NCBI GenBank assembly: GCA_015179125.1
Contig: WHVA01000020.1
Location: 420,834 to 484,833 of the forward strand
DNA length: 64,000 bases
Origin: Gautieria morchelliformis
Taxonomy: Eukaryota; Basidiomycota; Agaricomycetes; Gomphales; Gomphaceae
Direction: 5' to 3'
Positions 38,033-48,381 of this stretch are shown here, piece by piece; position 1 is the stretch's first letter, and each line of letters opens with the position of its first letter. The translations under genes and the position numbers were made by a program. A model generated the notes under the pieces. It saw only the letters and a list, made by a program, of their open reading frames with translations. It was not told where the DNA came from and ran no database searches.

Positions 38033-39737
38033 ATGTCGAAACTAGATATGACGTTTGGTGCTTTAGAGGTTCCTATTCTCATTTCCTCGGTTCTTTATGG
38101 GGTCACATGTTTACAGACCTACCTGTACACCGAGAGGAGCTTCAGAGACCCGAGGTGGCTTCACTTCGTGGTTTGCACGATAAAATTCCTTGGCCGATCT
38201 ACAGTACTTACTCAAGTGTCTTTCTGTTAGGTTGGGTTTGTATGGTTAGCATTTTATTTATCTTGAAACGCTCCATTTGACCTAGCCCGCAGGCTTCTGG
38301 AGACTGGCATAACTGTTTTCACGTGGATGCTTCTATACTCGTACACGGTCACCAACTTTGGTCAGCCAAATGTCGCCCTTGGGACCTCATGGTCTATGGC
38401 GTTCTCTCCTGTCCTCTCCGCCTCTGTCGCGTCTATTGTGCAGGTATTGAAACACCTCTGTTTGAATTGCACGCACATGTTAAGTTTACCTTTCAATCCT
38501 TGAGATATTTTTTGCCTACCGAATACGGGTGCTGTCTGCAAGCCTCATAATCCCCATCATTGGATGGTGTGCCGCAGCAATGCGATTGGGAACAGCTACA
38601 GCTATCGCCACCTTGACGTTCCTCTCACCTAACGTAGGGGAATTCAATATGCGGTACTCGTGGCTTATGACCACACATATGGTCGTATCTGTTGTCGTTG
38701 ACGTCACGAGTACGGCGTCATTGTGCTATTACCTTTTGCGCAGAAGAACCGTGTTCAAACAGTATGTTGTAATGCCACTGCAAAATCGGCTTGATGCTTA
38801 ATAACATCTAGAACGCGACGACTGGTGCACAAGATTGTGCTGTACACAGCTGGTAAGTATACTGATGACGCATGCTTCATTACACGCTCATTCCCTTCTA
38901 GAGACGGGGTCAGCCACGGCGTGAGTTCCGAACATGTTGTAAGTCAAGGAAGTTAACCATCAGGAATGGTCCCTAGCCTGTGTGCGGTTGCTCTAATCAT
39001 TTGTGTTCGTGTACTCTGCCTCCTTCTGATTTTAAACTGACTGACAGGGCCGGCACTAGTCGCGGGTCGAAGCGTGGAGCCGTTAGTTTTTTGCTCGGAT
39101 CAGTACGAATGGTAGCTTATGATATGCTGTTTCTCTTAGTACTCAGTGTTGGGGTCGGTACGATCTACCCCAGATGTAAGTTTAAATTTATTGGTGTAAT
39201 TTTCTCACTAAAGACGTTGCAGTGTTCTCCAACTCTATGCTCGCCGCGTACGTGCTTTCGAACGCGCACCCCAGACATCGATATCATATCTGACACACTA
39301 TAGGCTAAATGCACGCCAAGGTCTTCGTCGCAGATTAGATACAGACGATTCTCGGAGTAATGGGGATATCTGGAGTGCCCCTGGCACGCTAACCAGACCT
39401 GATTCAGTCTGCTTCAAAACTTCGGATTTTCAAGCAGACATTAGGAGGTGTTCTGCACAGCAGGAACTAGGGGGAATCACGGTCGATTTGGAAGACAAGG
39501 CGCTTGATCAGCTGAGTACTGTAAGTCATCTCTCTCTCCATGAATGCGACAGTTGTAACCGTTTCCCCTGAAGCTGAAGTTCTCGTCTCCATCTTGCTCA
39601 GTCTATGCCTCTGCGGAAAAACCACAGGGGAACTGATTACGAACATTAATGTACGGAAGCGTGTACACTGTGTTTCTACTCGTCTGCCCTTCATTGTTAT
39701 ATATCACGGTCAGATTAGCCTCCCCCAAGCCGAGTAG
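38033..39737 (+). CDS. Seven-helix DUF6534 membrane protein
   Basis: Start MSKLDMTFGALEVPILISSV. Introns join HFV to VGFVW and LLETGITVFTWMLLYSYTVT. Further segments are NFGQPNVALGTSW, MAFSPVLSASVASIVQ, SLIIPIIGWCAAAMRLGTAT, RYSWLMTTHMVVSVVVDVTS and TASLCYYLLRRRTVFKQ. Late in the gene NSMLAALNARQGLRRRLD marks the cytoplasmic tail. This is the seven-helix DUF6533/6534 plan expanded in basidiomycetes; the function is unknown and receptor-like roles are only suggested. The 3' end is uncertain: coding is clear to about 39520, and the final exon to the stop at 39737 is a guess. Confidence 0.75.
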
Positions 39738-40153
39738 GCCATATCCGTCACCCTCATCACCTTTCACTCACTCCAAGTCAAACAAGATAGCCTTCCGATC
39801 ATCGTGAGTTGGCAATGGTTGAGAACTGTCGTCTAAAGATGCTCTAATCTCGCTTTCGTGTCCTTGGACCTGTCGAAGAATACTGCAGTCTCCCGAAGCA
39901 TGCCTGGCTTCGACGAGTTCTTTAGTTCGCTCGGCTCATTGGTTTGGTGGCTTTCGTTCATCTGTATCAACCTGTGTTCGTGATCGATAAGTTTGACTTC
40001 TAGTTCGTCCATGGTTTGTGCAACCCGAGGTCCCACGGTAACTAGAAGCACTGGATCATAAACGGCGAACATCTTTTCCGATTTGGGTGGCGAAAAGCGG
40101 ACGAGCAGACAATGCTAATTGACGTTGTACATACGGTACCTACATATTTGCCA

Positions 40154-41043
40154 TCAAAAATGCTCTAGCAACCAGGTCCTAATTTTGTGCTTTCTCTGAG
40201 GAAGCTGATCGCCATAAGCAATACCGAAGTTGTCGTTGTAAAAAATGATGAGGTGAAGAACATCGACGTGTCCATAAGCATCGACTTGCGGGTTGAAGTT
40301 TGGCATGACGGCGCCGATATTACCATGGGGTTGGAAAATTTGAACGGCTTGCACTAGCGCTGGAGTACTGGCAAGCTCCTGTGCCAACGCATTCCCATCT
40401 CCTGGAATCTGATCAAAGAATATGAGTATGAATAGCAAATGAGAAACAAACATACTTACATATTTTTGTAATGGTAAGAGTGGAGAATCGAGAGATCTTT
40501 GATTTCGAGCGACTATGCGAATGTTCTGCGTCATAGTTTGTTGCTGGTCAAAACGTTGGTCAAGTTGGTCAAAACGTTGGTTAAATTGGTCAAAACGTTG
40601 GTTAAATTGGTCAAACTGTTGCTGCAGGAATTGAGGGAGGCCTGGGTGATCAATGGCAGGGTGACCAAATTGTGTGGTAGCATCTATGGTGGGTTGTTAG
40701 AACACTTACTAAATAAACAAGTTATCGACTTACGCATTTGACGCAGCAGACGCGCGCGGTTCTTTGCTGTTTCCACTACGTCATCCTGGATTACTTGCGG
40801 CCAATGCTCTGCTCATACTGTGAGCGTTGTATAAGCAAAACGTCAACGAAATCACGTACTTTGGGAGAGAACTAGGGTTTGTACTGTATCTTCAGCCTCT
40901 ATGACAGCGTTCCCATCAAGTGGTTCGCCGGCTGCCTTGGCTGACAAGATGCCCTGCATGATAGGAATGCCAGGAATCTCTTGGATGTTGTTAAGTGGGG
41001 GATGCAATTGCGCAACGCTCATCATATTGATAGGGTACGCCAT
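40154..41043 (-). CDS. Coiled-coil hypothetical protein of Agaricomycete type
   Basis: Start at 41043 with MAYPINMMSVAQLHPPLNNI. Introns join LVLSQ to KHWPQVIQDDVVETAKNRAR and LLPLQK to IPGDGNALAQELASTPALVQ. The centre holds repeated heptads of the FDQFNQR type. The C-terminus reads VLHLIIFYNDNFGIAYGDQL and ends IRTWLLEHF. I recall similar N- and C-terminal blocks in unnamed Agaricomycete proteins, but no function is known. A separate minus frame (39833-40072) lies downstream and may or may not belong to it. Confidence 0.6.
40541..40625. repeat. 21-bp tandem repeat encoding coiled-coil heptads
   Basis: About four 21-bp units, read on the minus strand as FDQFNQR-type heptads inside the hypothetical protein. 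The unit length of exactly seven codons keeps the frame. Confidence 0.85.
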
Positions 41044-41828
41044 CGAGATGCACGCGCAACTTGAGAGACGATGGTCACGTGACGTCACCGCGACGGATGA
41101 CTCACCGCGGAAATCGGTTTGAAAGTAAATATTAGTCAATGTGGCCGGCCATAAGCTGCCGGCTGACGCGCATGTATATTTTCCCTACCAGACCTTCGCA
41201 TATGTATCGTGTACTACAGTGCCCACCACTAAGAGGCGACCACTCTCGGCTGCGCTCAGTTTTGCGCGCAGCGCTTAGAAAATTTAAATTCATAAGGAAA
41301 CCCACCAAAAGGAGCATAAATCTAAAATACCGAATTTTTGTCCGCTTACGTAATCGTCCACATATTCTTAGAAAATTTAAATTCATAAGGAAACCCACCA
41401 AAAGGAACATAAATCTAAAATACCGATTTTTTGGGCGCTTATATAATCGTCCAGATATTTGTCCAGATTGGGACAGAGATTATGATGATTCTCAATATAA
41501 CTTGATAAATTCTGCATAGGAACACATTTTGCTGCATCCCATGGCTTTAGGTTGCTCTGGATGAAGCTTAAGTTACGGTTCCGGAGGTTGCCGAGGTACC
41601 TGGATAGCCGGGCCGGTCTAAACTCCGACAGCTCCGCTTGAAGTCCAGATATGAGGGAGAGTTTTCAGATTCTTTTCGAATTAGGTCAAAGTAATCAGAT
41701 AGATATGAAGCTGTGGTCCTAAGGAACGAATTGCACCACTTTATTTCACTTGAAAATTTTTTTCCTGGGACGAGATCCAATCCGCGTCTCCCCTATGACC
41801 GAGTTGTCAGTTTTGAGCGTTAAGCACT
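41044..41828. other. Spacer left of the DIRS element with a 93-bp tandem duplication
   Basis: About 785 bases without a supportable gene. It marks the transition from gene-dense DNA to the transposon island and contains the duplication at 41274-41459. Confidence 0.5.
41274..41459. repeat. 93-bp tandem duplication (two copies)
   Basis: The copies start at 41274 and 41367. They differ at scattered positions, several of which would change amino acids in the open plus frame, so coding constraint is not evident. Confidence 0.85.
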
Positions 41829-42292
41829 GTAGAGTGCGCGGATTCGTCGCGCTTCAATTTTTCAGCGTTTAAGTAGCGGAGCGTTCTTACACGCGGCGAA
41901 TTCCGCCCCCGCCTGCAGGCTCTTTTGCCGCAGCATGCTGAGTCTTATCTCCTATTTTCTTCCTTCACTGCTGTACTTTTAACTGGCTGTAAGCAGCTCT
42001 CTCTCTCTCTGTTTCTCTTGAAGTTCGGCTGAACTTCACCATGCGAGTAGTCTCGAGTCCCGCTGGACATGTCAGCGTCCACGTCATTGGACCGTCATAC
42101 GTGTCTCAGCGGACGGACCACCCCTGCCTACTCAGCGACTCCGCGAGTCGCCCCTGTGCTTCGCTCACCCGCAGCGCTCCCACATCGCACAGGTGTTTTT
42201 TGATTTTTGCTCGCTAGCCGCACTCGCACTAACCCGCATTCAGTTTCCACGCTCGCGTTGCTTTCTCTTTTTGAAGAACATCTTGCTTCTCA

Positions 42293-43510
42293 ATGCCCAG
42301 CGATGGACAATCTACTCTGCCGAGTACCTCATCCCCTTCCACCGCGTCCGACCCCACTCGAATCGGCGCGGAATGCCTCCGAATCGTCGAGTGTAGGTGT
42401 GCAGGGGAAATTTCGACTGCCGACGCCTCTTTGCTTTTCTTCAAACTCCTTCCCAACGGAGAAGCAGGAGAATCAGCTTACAAACGATACATCGACCTTT
42501 GTGCAGAGATCGACAGGGAGTGCACCACCGCCGCTACCAGAGGGGAAGGAGTTGTATCTGAGTCAATCCATCGGTCATCAAAACTTCCCCATCGGAGAAA
42601 GCGGCCGGCCGAAGCTTCCTCAGGGGAGAGCTCGTCGGACGCGGACTCGACCCATTCCATTGCGCCTAAAAGAGCTAGACACCGACATCGGGACTCTGAA
42701 GAAGGAGATCAAGGAGCTAGAGCTCATAAAAAACCCAATGAATCAGAGTTTGCTTGGAACCGCGTCCCCGAATCGATGCTGCTCGTCGACCCATGCGTTG
42801 CGAAAACCCTGGCGCTTAAAGCCAATCATCTCATCGACCTTAAAGCCGCAAAAAGCAACCTTCTCTCCAGAGTCGACTGCCCCAACCTTCCAGAAGCATT
42901 GTGGGCCGACATCTTGGCAGACCGATTCATCGACCTGGACAAAATATATTCCGGATTCTATGCCCTCAAATCGGACCATCAGTTCACAGAATCCGTCGGA
43001 AGCGTCGACATCACCATGTCATCAGGTAGCGGCAGCTCCAAAGCCACCAGGAGAGTCGAGTCTCATGGCGAGTGGACTATCGCCTTCGCTGTCGCAAAAA
43101 AGGCTATGCTATATGTCTACCCTCACCGAGCCAGGGAAATTGATCGATACGAGGAATACATCCTCGGGCAATTCGCCGCCATGCATCATCCCGGGGAGCA
43201 GCGCAAAGTGCTCGATCTCGACAAGGCCATCCGAGTGCGAGTTGCCCACGACAACACGCTCTCCCTCGCTTCATTCGACCACTTCGCCGATCTCTCCACA
43301 CGACACTTCATCTCTCAGCAAAGCTTCGTCCCTCGCGATTTTAAGCGAGTCCGGCCCTCCTTTGGAGGGCAACAACCCGTGTGCCGTCGGTTCAACGGAG
43401 GGCATTGTGTCAGCGAGTCCTGTAAATATCGGCACGTCTGCTTGTCGTGTTCAGGAAGGCACGCCGCCAAAGACTGCGGCATTTTCAAGAAAGGTGAACC
43501 TCCCAAATGA
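42293..43510 (+). CDS. DIRS gag-like protein with C-terminal CCCH zinc finger
   Basis: A 405-aa open frame from ATG 42293 without introns. The Ser-rich start is followed by a basic stretch (PKRARHRHRDS). A globular region includes ESMLLVDPCVAKTLALKANH and LWADILADRFIDLDKIYSGF. The end CRRFNGGHCVSESCKYRH is a CCCH finger, likely for RNA binding, followed by CLSCSGRHAAKDC. Its position directly before RT identifies it as the gag-equivalent ORF1 of the DIRS element. The pol frame overlaps it in another frame. Confidence 0.75.
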   Translation: MPSDGQSTLPSTSSPSTASDPTRIGAECLRIVECRCAGEISTADASLLFFKLLPNGEAGESAYKRYIDLCAEIDRECTTAATRGEGVVSESIHRSSKLPHRRKRPAEASSGESSSDADSTHSIAPKRARHRHRDSEEGDQGARAHKKPNESEFAWNRVPESMLLVDPCVAKTLALKANHLIDLKAAKSNLLSRVDCPNLPEALWADILADRFIDLDKIYSGFYALKSDHQFTESVGSVDITMSSGSGSSKATRRVESHGEWTIAFAVAKKAMLYVYPHRAREIDRYEEYILGQFAAMHHPGEQRKVLDLDKAIRVRVAHDNTLSLASFDHFADLSTRHFISQQSFVPRDFKRVRPSFGGQQPVCRRFNGGHCVSESCKYRHVCLSCSGRHAAKDCGIFKKGEPPK

Positions 43511-45327
43511 GCTGATCGCGCGCCACGAGGAGCGACCAAAATGGGCCCGAGGTTTCCTGTGGTCCAAATGTCCTGTATCCGACACGCCCTCCGCCACATT
43601 CACTGAGACAGCTGACCCGCTGCCTTCGGTTCCTGATTCAGTCTTGAGCGACTCTGCGGCCCAACTAACCATTCTCCAAAACCCGCACCTTTTCCGAGTC
43701 GTCACCCCCATCAACGTGAACCGGTTTGAACTCCTTTTAGCCACGCATCCAAACCGGCCGCTCGTGCTTTCAGTTTGCTGAAGCCTACGTGAAGGAGTGT
43801 GGCCGTTCGCCTTTCCCGGAGAATCTGAGCCGGTTACCTTCGACTTCTCTCAACGAGATATCAGCGAGGCCGGTCTTGATTTCTTGCATGAACAAAGAGA
43901 CATCGAGGTACTCGCCGGCCGATACTCCCCTTCATTCGGGACCGACCTCTTACCGGGCATGTACAGCACGCCTTGGAGTGGTCCCGAAACCCCATTCTGA
44001 CAAATTCCGACTTGTTAATGATCTGAGCGCGGGACCGCACGCCCCCAACTCATGGATCGCCAGAGATGACTCCTCCGTATGCTTTGACAATTTGCAGGAT
44101 TTCAGATCTATCTTGCGCGATTTCTTCGCTCATCACCACAAGCCGCCTCCTTGGCTCTTCAAGGATGACGTCTCTGGTGCATATCGGCGTTGGCCGGTGC
44201 ACCCATTGTGGCAAATCAAACAAATCGACATGATAGACGGTCAGCGCCACGTCGACCGCTGCATGGAGTTTGGCACCCGCAGCGCAGCCCGCATCTGGTG
44301 CCTCTTCATGGGCCTTGTTACATGGATCGCCATCCACGTGAAAGGCATCGAAGCCCTCCTCCATTATATGGACGACGCCTGGTCCCTTGACCCGAACCCT
44401 GCTCTCTACCTCTACAGACCCTACGGCAAAGCTTACCCAGCAAAGCAAGTGCTCCTCCTGCTTTTGTGGGACGAGATAGGACTCCCGCACGAAATGTCTA
44501 AGCAGACCTTCGGCCAATGTCTTTGCATCATAGGTCTGGACTTTGACCCTCGCAACATGTCCATATCGTTCCCGACCGATGGCAAAGCCGCTCTAGTCTC
44601 TGCCATTCGCGCGTTCACTGACGTCTCTGTTTCGCGCCGTCATCCCCTTGTTCAATGGCAACGCATTTTGGGTTGGATCAACTGGTCCCTTAATGTCTTC
44701 CCATTATTGCACCCTGCTCTCCAATCCTCTTATGCCAAAATTGCCGGTAAATCCATTCCCAAGGCCACCCTCCATCTCAATCGCGCAGTCATTTCCGACC
44801 TCAACTGGCTCGCAGACACCATTGAGGAAGCGCCTGGCCTCTGCCTCCTCGATTCCATCGCTTGGAGTCCCGCTGACGCCGATCTGACCATCTTCTGCGA
44901 TGCGTCTCTCAGCGCAATGGGATTCTACATTCCTCAGCTCAGCTTAGCCTTCTTTTTGCCCATTCCTGAACCGCCTCCATCATTTCACATCTTTTTCTAT
45001 GAGGAGCTTTGCGTAGTGTCAGCGCTCGCCTTCGTGGTCTCGCAACGCCCAGCGCCGCGTCGACTCCTCGTGTACACTGATTCCATGAACACGGTCGATA
45101 TTTTCCATTCCTTAAAAGCGCACGACGAGTACAACCACCTTATGTGCGCCGTTCGCCTTCTCCTTCCCCAAACGACATCTCTCAGAGTTTTTCACGTCTC
45201 CGGTGCTAACAACACCATCGCCGACGCTCTCTCCCGCGGGCTCTTCCATGTTGCCGCCGCTATCCACCCGAACTTGACTGTTCGACCATTCAAACCCCCT
45301 CGGGATGCGATGGGGGCTGCTAAGTGA
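43511..45327 (+). pseudogene. DIRS reverse transcriptase / RNase H, disrupted
   Basis: RT blocks include FRLVNDLSAGPHAPNSW, FKDDVSGAYRRWPVHP and the catalytic box LLHYMDDAWS. RNase H follows with DLTIFCDASLSAMGFYIP, LLVYTDSMNTVDIF and NTIADALSRG. From about 43985 to the stop at 45325-45327 the frame is open. Upstream, coding continues in another frame (TPINVNRFELLLATHPNRP) but is cut by an in-frame TGA at 43779-43781, and a frame shift is needed near 43975. Both lesions hit the N-terminal part, so full-length pol cannot be made from this copy. Confidence 0.75.
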
Positions 45328-46319
45328 TGCTTCAGCCAATAACACGGGACCGGCAACCCGTCCGCGTTGCCTGGTCCCAAGAAAAGCTCTTTCATGAGCG
45401 TGCCATCGCTCTAGGACACGCCATAGAGCTTTCTACCCTTCACAATTATAGCTCGCATCTTCAATCTTATCTCAATTTTTGCAAACTCCATCACTTTCCC
45501 ATCGATCCCACACCCGACACCCTTAGCTACTACATAACCTTTTTGTCCCACCACATCAAACCTTCCTCTGTCACTGCCTACCTCTCTGGTATCTGCAACT
45601 GCCTTCTCCTGCATTACCCTGAAGCCCGTGCCTCTCGCAACTCCCCATTCGTCGTCCGTTGCCTCGCCGGCTTAAAAAAGCGTCGCGGTTGCGCCGCTCC
45701 ACACCAAAAATGTGCCCTCTCCTCCGACGACCTTTCCACCCTCATTCGTGTTCATCATTCCAGCTCGCACGACGATCTCCTCTTTCTAACCATGCTCCTT
45801 ACCGGTTTCTCTGCTCTGCTTCGCCTTGGGGAAATGACTATCTCCAATTCACTTGCCAAGCGCTCCTCGAAGAAAATCACGGCGCGCCACACCCTCACCC
45901 TCCAACCCGACCAGTTTTCCTTTCTGCTTCCCTTCCACAAAGCCGATAGATTCTACCAGGGCAACACAATCGTCGTACTCGCTAAACCCGCCTCTCCCTT
46001 CGACCCTCTTCCCCTTATGTACCGCTATCTTGCCTCCCGTGACTCCCTGTTTCCCTTCCACCCTGAGCTTTGGCTCACTTCTGCTGGTTTCGTCCCCACC
46101 TCCTCATGGTTCACCAACCGCCTTCACGCCGCTCTCGGCCCTGAGTTCGGTGGGCACTCTATCCGATCCGGTGCCGCCACCTCCCTCGCCTTAGACGGTG
46201 TCCCTGACAACGTCATACAGGGAATGGGTCGTTGGTCCTCTGACGCGTTTAGGGTTTATATTTGCAAACATCCTATTGTTCTTCATGCCCTCATTCGCGG
46301 CCCCACAAATCCTTCCTAA
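45327..46319 (+). CDS. DIRS tyrosine recombinase
   Basis: An intact 330-aa frame. The ATG at 45327 overlaps the RT stop by one base (TGATG), suggesting coupled translation. The N-terminal part (LHNYSSHLQSYLNFCKLH) resembles a SAM-like DNA-binding domain. Catalytic residues are visible: R in FSALLRLGEMT, H..R in GGHSIRSGAATSLAL, W in GMGRWSS and Y in FRVYICKHP. In DIRS elements this enzyme integrates a circular cDNA without target duplication. It is the best-preserved ORF of the copy. Confidence 0.85.
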   Translation: MLQPITRDRQPVRVAWSQEKLFHERAIALGHAIELSTLHNYSSHLQSYLNFCKLHHFPIDPTPDTLSYYITFLSHHIKPSSVTAYLSGICNCLLLHYPEARASRNSPFVVRCLAGLKKRRGCAAPHQKCALSSDDLSTLIRVHHSSSHDDLLFLTMLLTGFSALLRLGEMTISNSLAKRSSKKITARHTLTLQPDQFSFLLPFHKADRFYQGNTIVVLAKPASPFDPLPLMYRYLASRDSLFPFHPELWLTSAGFVPTSSWFTNRLHAALGPEFGGHSIRSGAATSLALDGVPDNVIQGMGRWSSDAFRVYICKHPIVLHALIRGPTNPS

Positions 46320-46444
46320 CAATTTTCATCATCTTTTCTCTACCTCAATACGTCTCAATCCAGCTCTGTTTCTTGCGGTGCCACGCTCGGCATTGGTGCC
46401 CCTTACGCTACCTAGAGCCTCCTTGTGGGGCTCACCGGAATTCG

Positions 46445-46600
46445 AGGTGCATAATCTCGGGCATCACCCGAGGTCACATGACTCGTCAGATGTCGCCACT
46501 TGCAACTTACTTATACAAGCATCCCGCTCACTGATTGTCAGTGATAACGAGACAGCGTAAGTAGCTAGTAGGTCTGTATACTACCTTCAGGGCCATCTTC
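46445..46600 (+). repeat. Left terminal inverted repeat of the kinase-bearing element
   Basis: Matches the reverse complement of 51055-51213 over about 150 bp with few mismatches. It contains a small internal palindrome (ctcgggcatcacccgag). The transposase reading already runs through it (RSLIVSDNETA). Confidence 0.85.
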
Positions 46601-48288
46601 GGTAAAGAAAAGTACTATCGTCTCGACACTCTTGTTATTTGGGCGCTAATCCTCGAATTGATCAACCAGACGTACACGCTCGCTATGCCAAACGTTGAAG
46701 GCACAAACCAGTACGGTCCAAAAAACTGTATGTTTTATTTTTTGAGTGTGGCAAAGATAACTCACATATTTTCTTATCTAGATCCGGAGGATGGCATTCT
46801 TACAGCCTCATTTAAACAGTACACCCGTGAGAGGTTGACAGCGCCGCAGCAACTGGAGCGCCTCAAAGAGGAGTTCAATATAGTTATAGGGTATGTCAAC
46901 AACTTTTATTTTCCTGTGAAGATTTCAGAACAAGTGCTTTGTAGAGAAACGACCTTATACAAACTTTGGCGCCGGCTCAATATCCCCACTATGCGGAACA
47001 ATGCGTTGGCACCTGAAGAGAAGGTGCAAGCTGTTCTCAACATGAAGGAGCATGATGTGGCAGGTTTATGGGGAGTAGAACAGACCCGAGGGAGACTTGC
47101 AAATGAGGACACGTACTTATCACGGTACGCAAAAGTTGTTCTTGATTATGCTTTGTAGTCTCTAATTCTGTCAAACAGAGATGAATGTCGCCAGATTCTT
47201 CATGATCACTTTGACCCTGAGTTCGAGAAACGTTTTCCGGGAGCTCAAAAAGAGATAACTCGCGCTCCACTGCGAACTTTCGGCCCATGGCACAAACTCA
47301 ATCATGACGGACATGAGAAACTCGGTAGTCAGGCACTTGAAATGGGAGGGGTAGGTTTACCTATCTATGGAAGTAAGGATCAATTTTCCAACTATATACT
47401 TGGCCTCGTCACAATGCCGAATGTTCGCCTTGAACAAGCAATCACGCACTACAAACTGGATTTGATTGAGGTGCATGACTGTAAGTAATGTTTAGTTCCT
47501 TGGATAGTTATAAACTACAGCAATTGCCATGTAAGACCGCATTGGACTCCAGGATATCACGGACAAGGGAAGTGAAACGGGGGAAATGCATCGTATTCAA
47601 GAGAGCTTGAGGTGAGTACATAATATATCTATTTCAATGAGTCTATATGGTCATGCATACAAATAGGCTTCAAGCGGCACCTGAGTATCTACTTGATAAA
47701 TGGCCACCAGCCATACAGTTGCCCAGCACTTGCAACACACCAATCGAAGGATTCTGGCGCTGGAAACGGAATGGTGAAGGCCACACTCTTCGCCACGTTC
47801 TTTTAGCTGGATGTGACAGTGGATGCTTCAATCCTAATGATGAATTGCAAATGTGAGACAATTAGAACATATCCTGAGCTGTACTTATTTGTGAATTTAG
47901 TGAAGTTTTTTATTGGCTCTGGCTGCCCCTTGTTCAAGAGCGGCTTGATCTATATCGTGACTACTGGAACTCACATAGGATTTGCAAGCAAAAAGGTAAA
48001 AACGGTGCCTCTGGTGTTACACCACGTCAGGCATTCCATATTTCTACGAGTGCATGACCTGATGCACATGACTGCTCTGTGCATGTGGATCCTGGCATGG
48101 TGACACGATTCAGGGAGGCACTTGGAGGTGAGGAGGGACGTGAGAGAGCCTTTCATTTTATTTCTTATGAGTTTCAGGCGGAGGCAGACCATGCATGGAT
48201 CAATCTGGGGTCCCCTGAAATCACACTAGCTACAGCATGGGACATGTTTGCAGCAGTGCTAGCACTGATCCATCGTCTGCGTATGTGA
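46500..48288 (+). pseudogene. DDE/RNase H-like transposase of the TIR element, one premature stop
   Basis: The reading enters from the left TIR (LLIQASRSLIVSDNETA), then across a GTAAGT intron AIFGKEKYYRLDTLVIWALI. It continues FKQYTRERLTAPQQLERLKE, TTLYKLWRRLNIPTMRNN, WHKLNHDGHEKLGSQALEMG, DITDKGSETGEMHRIQESL and CNTPIEGFWRWKRNGEGHTL. The Asp (NHDGH), Asp (TDKGSE) and Glu (IEGFWRW) spacing fits a DDE catalytic triad of integrase-core type. The C-terminal part (YEFQAEADHAWINLGSPEIT) follows after an in-frame TGA at 48055-48057. The catalytic core precedes that stop. No clear start codon was found, so the first exon may be missing. Confidence 0.65.
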
Positions 48289-48381
48289 GTGATCACATGG
48301 ACAAATAAATAAGGTTTTTGAAGCAGTTGGAGTAAGGCATATTGTGTAACAAGTAAAGCTATTTCTGCTTGCAGACAAAGC

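Noticed and set aside
39833..40072. Minus-strand 79-codon frame with charged composition
   Set aside because: Could be a final exon of the neighbouring hypothetical gene, but no splice link in frame was found.
42207..43781. 524-codon frame overlapping the DIRS gag ORF
   Set aside because: Its first part is a shadow of gag in another frame. Only the final ~90 codons look like the start of pol, so it was described there.
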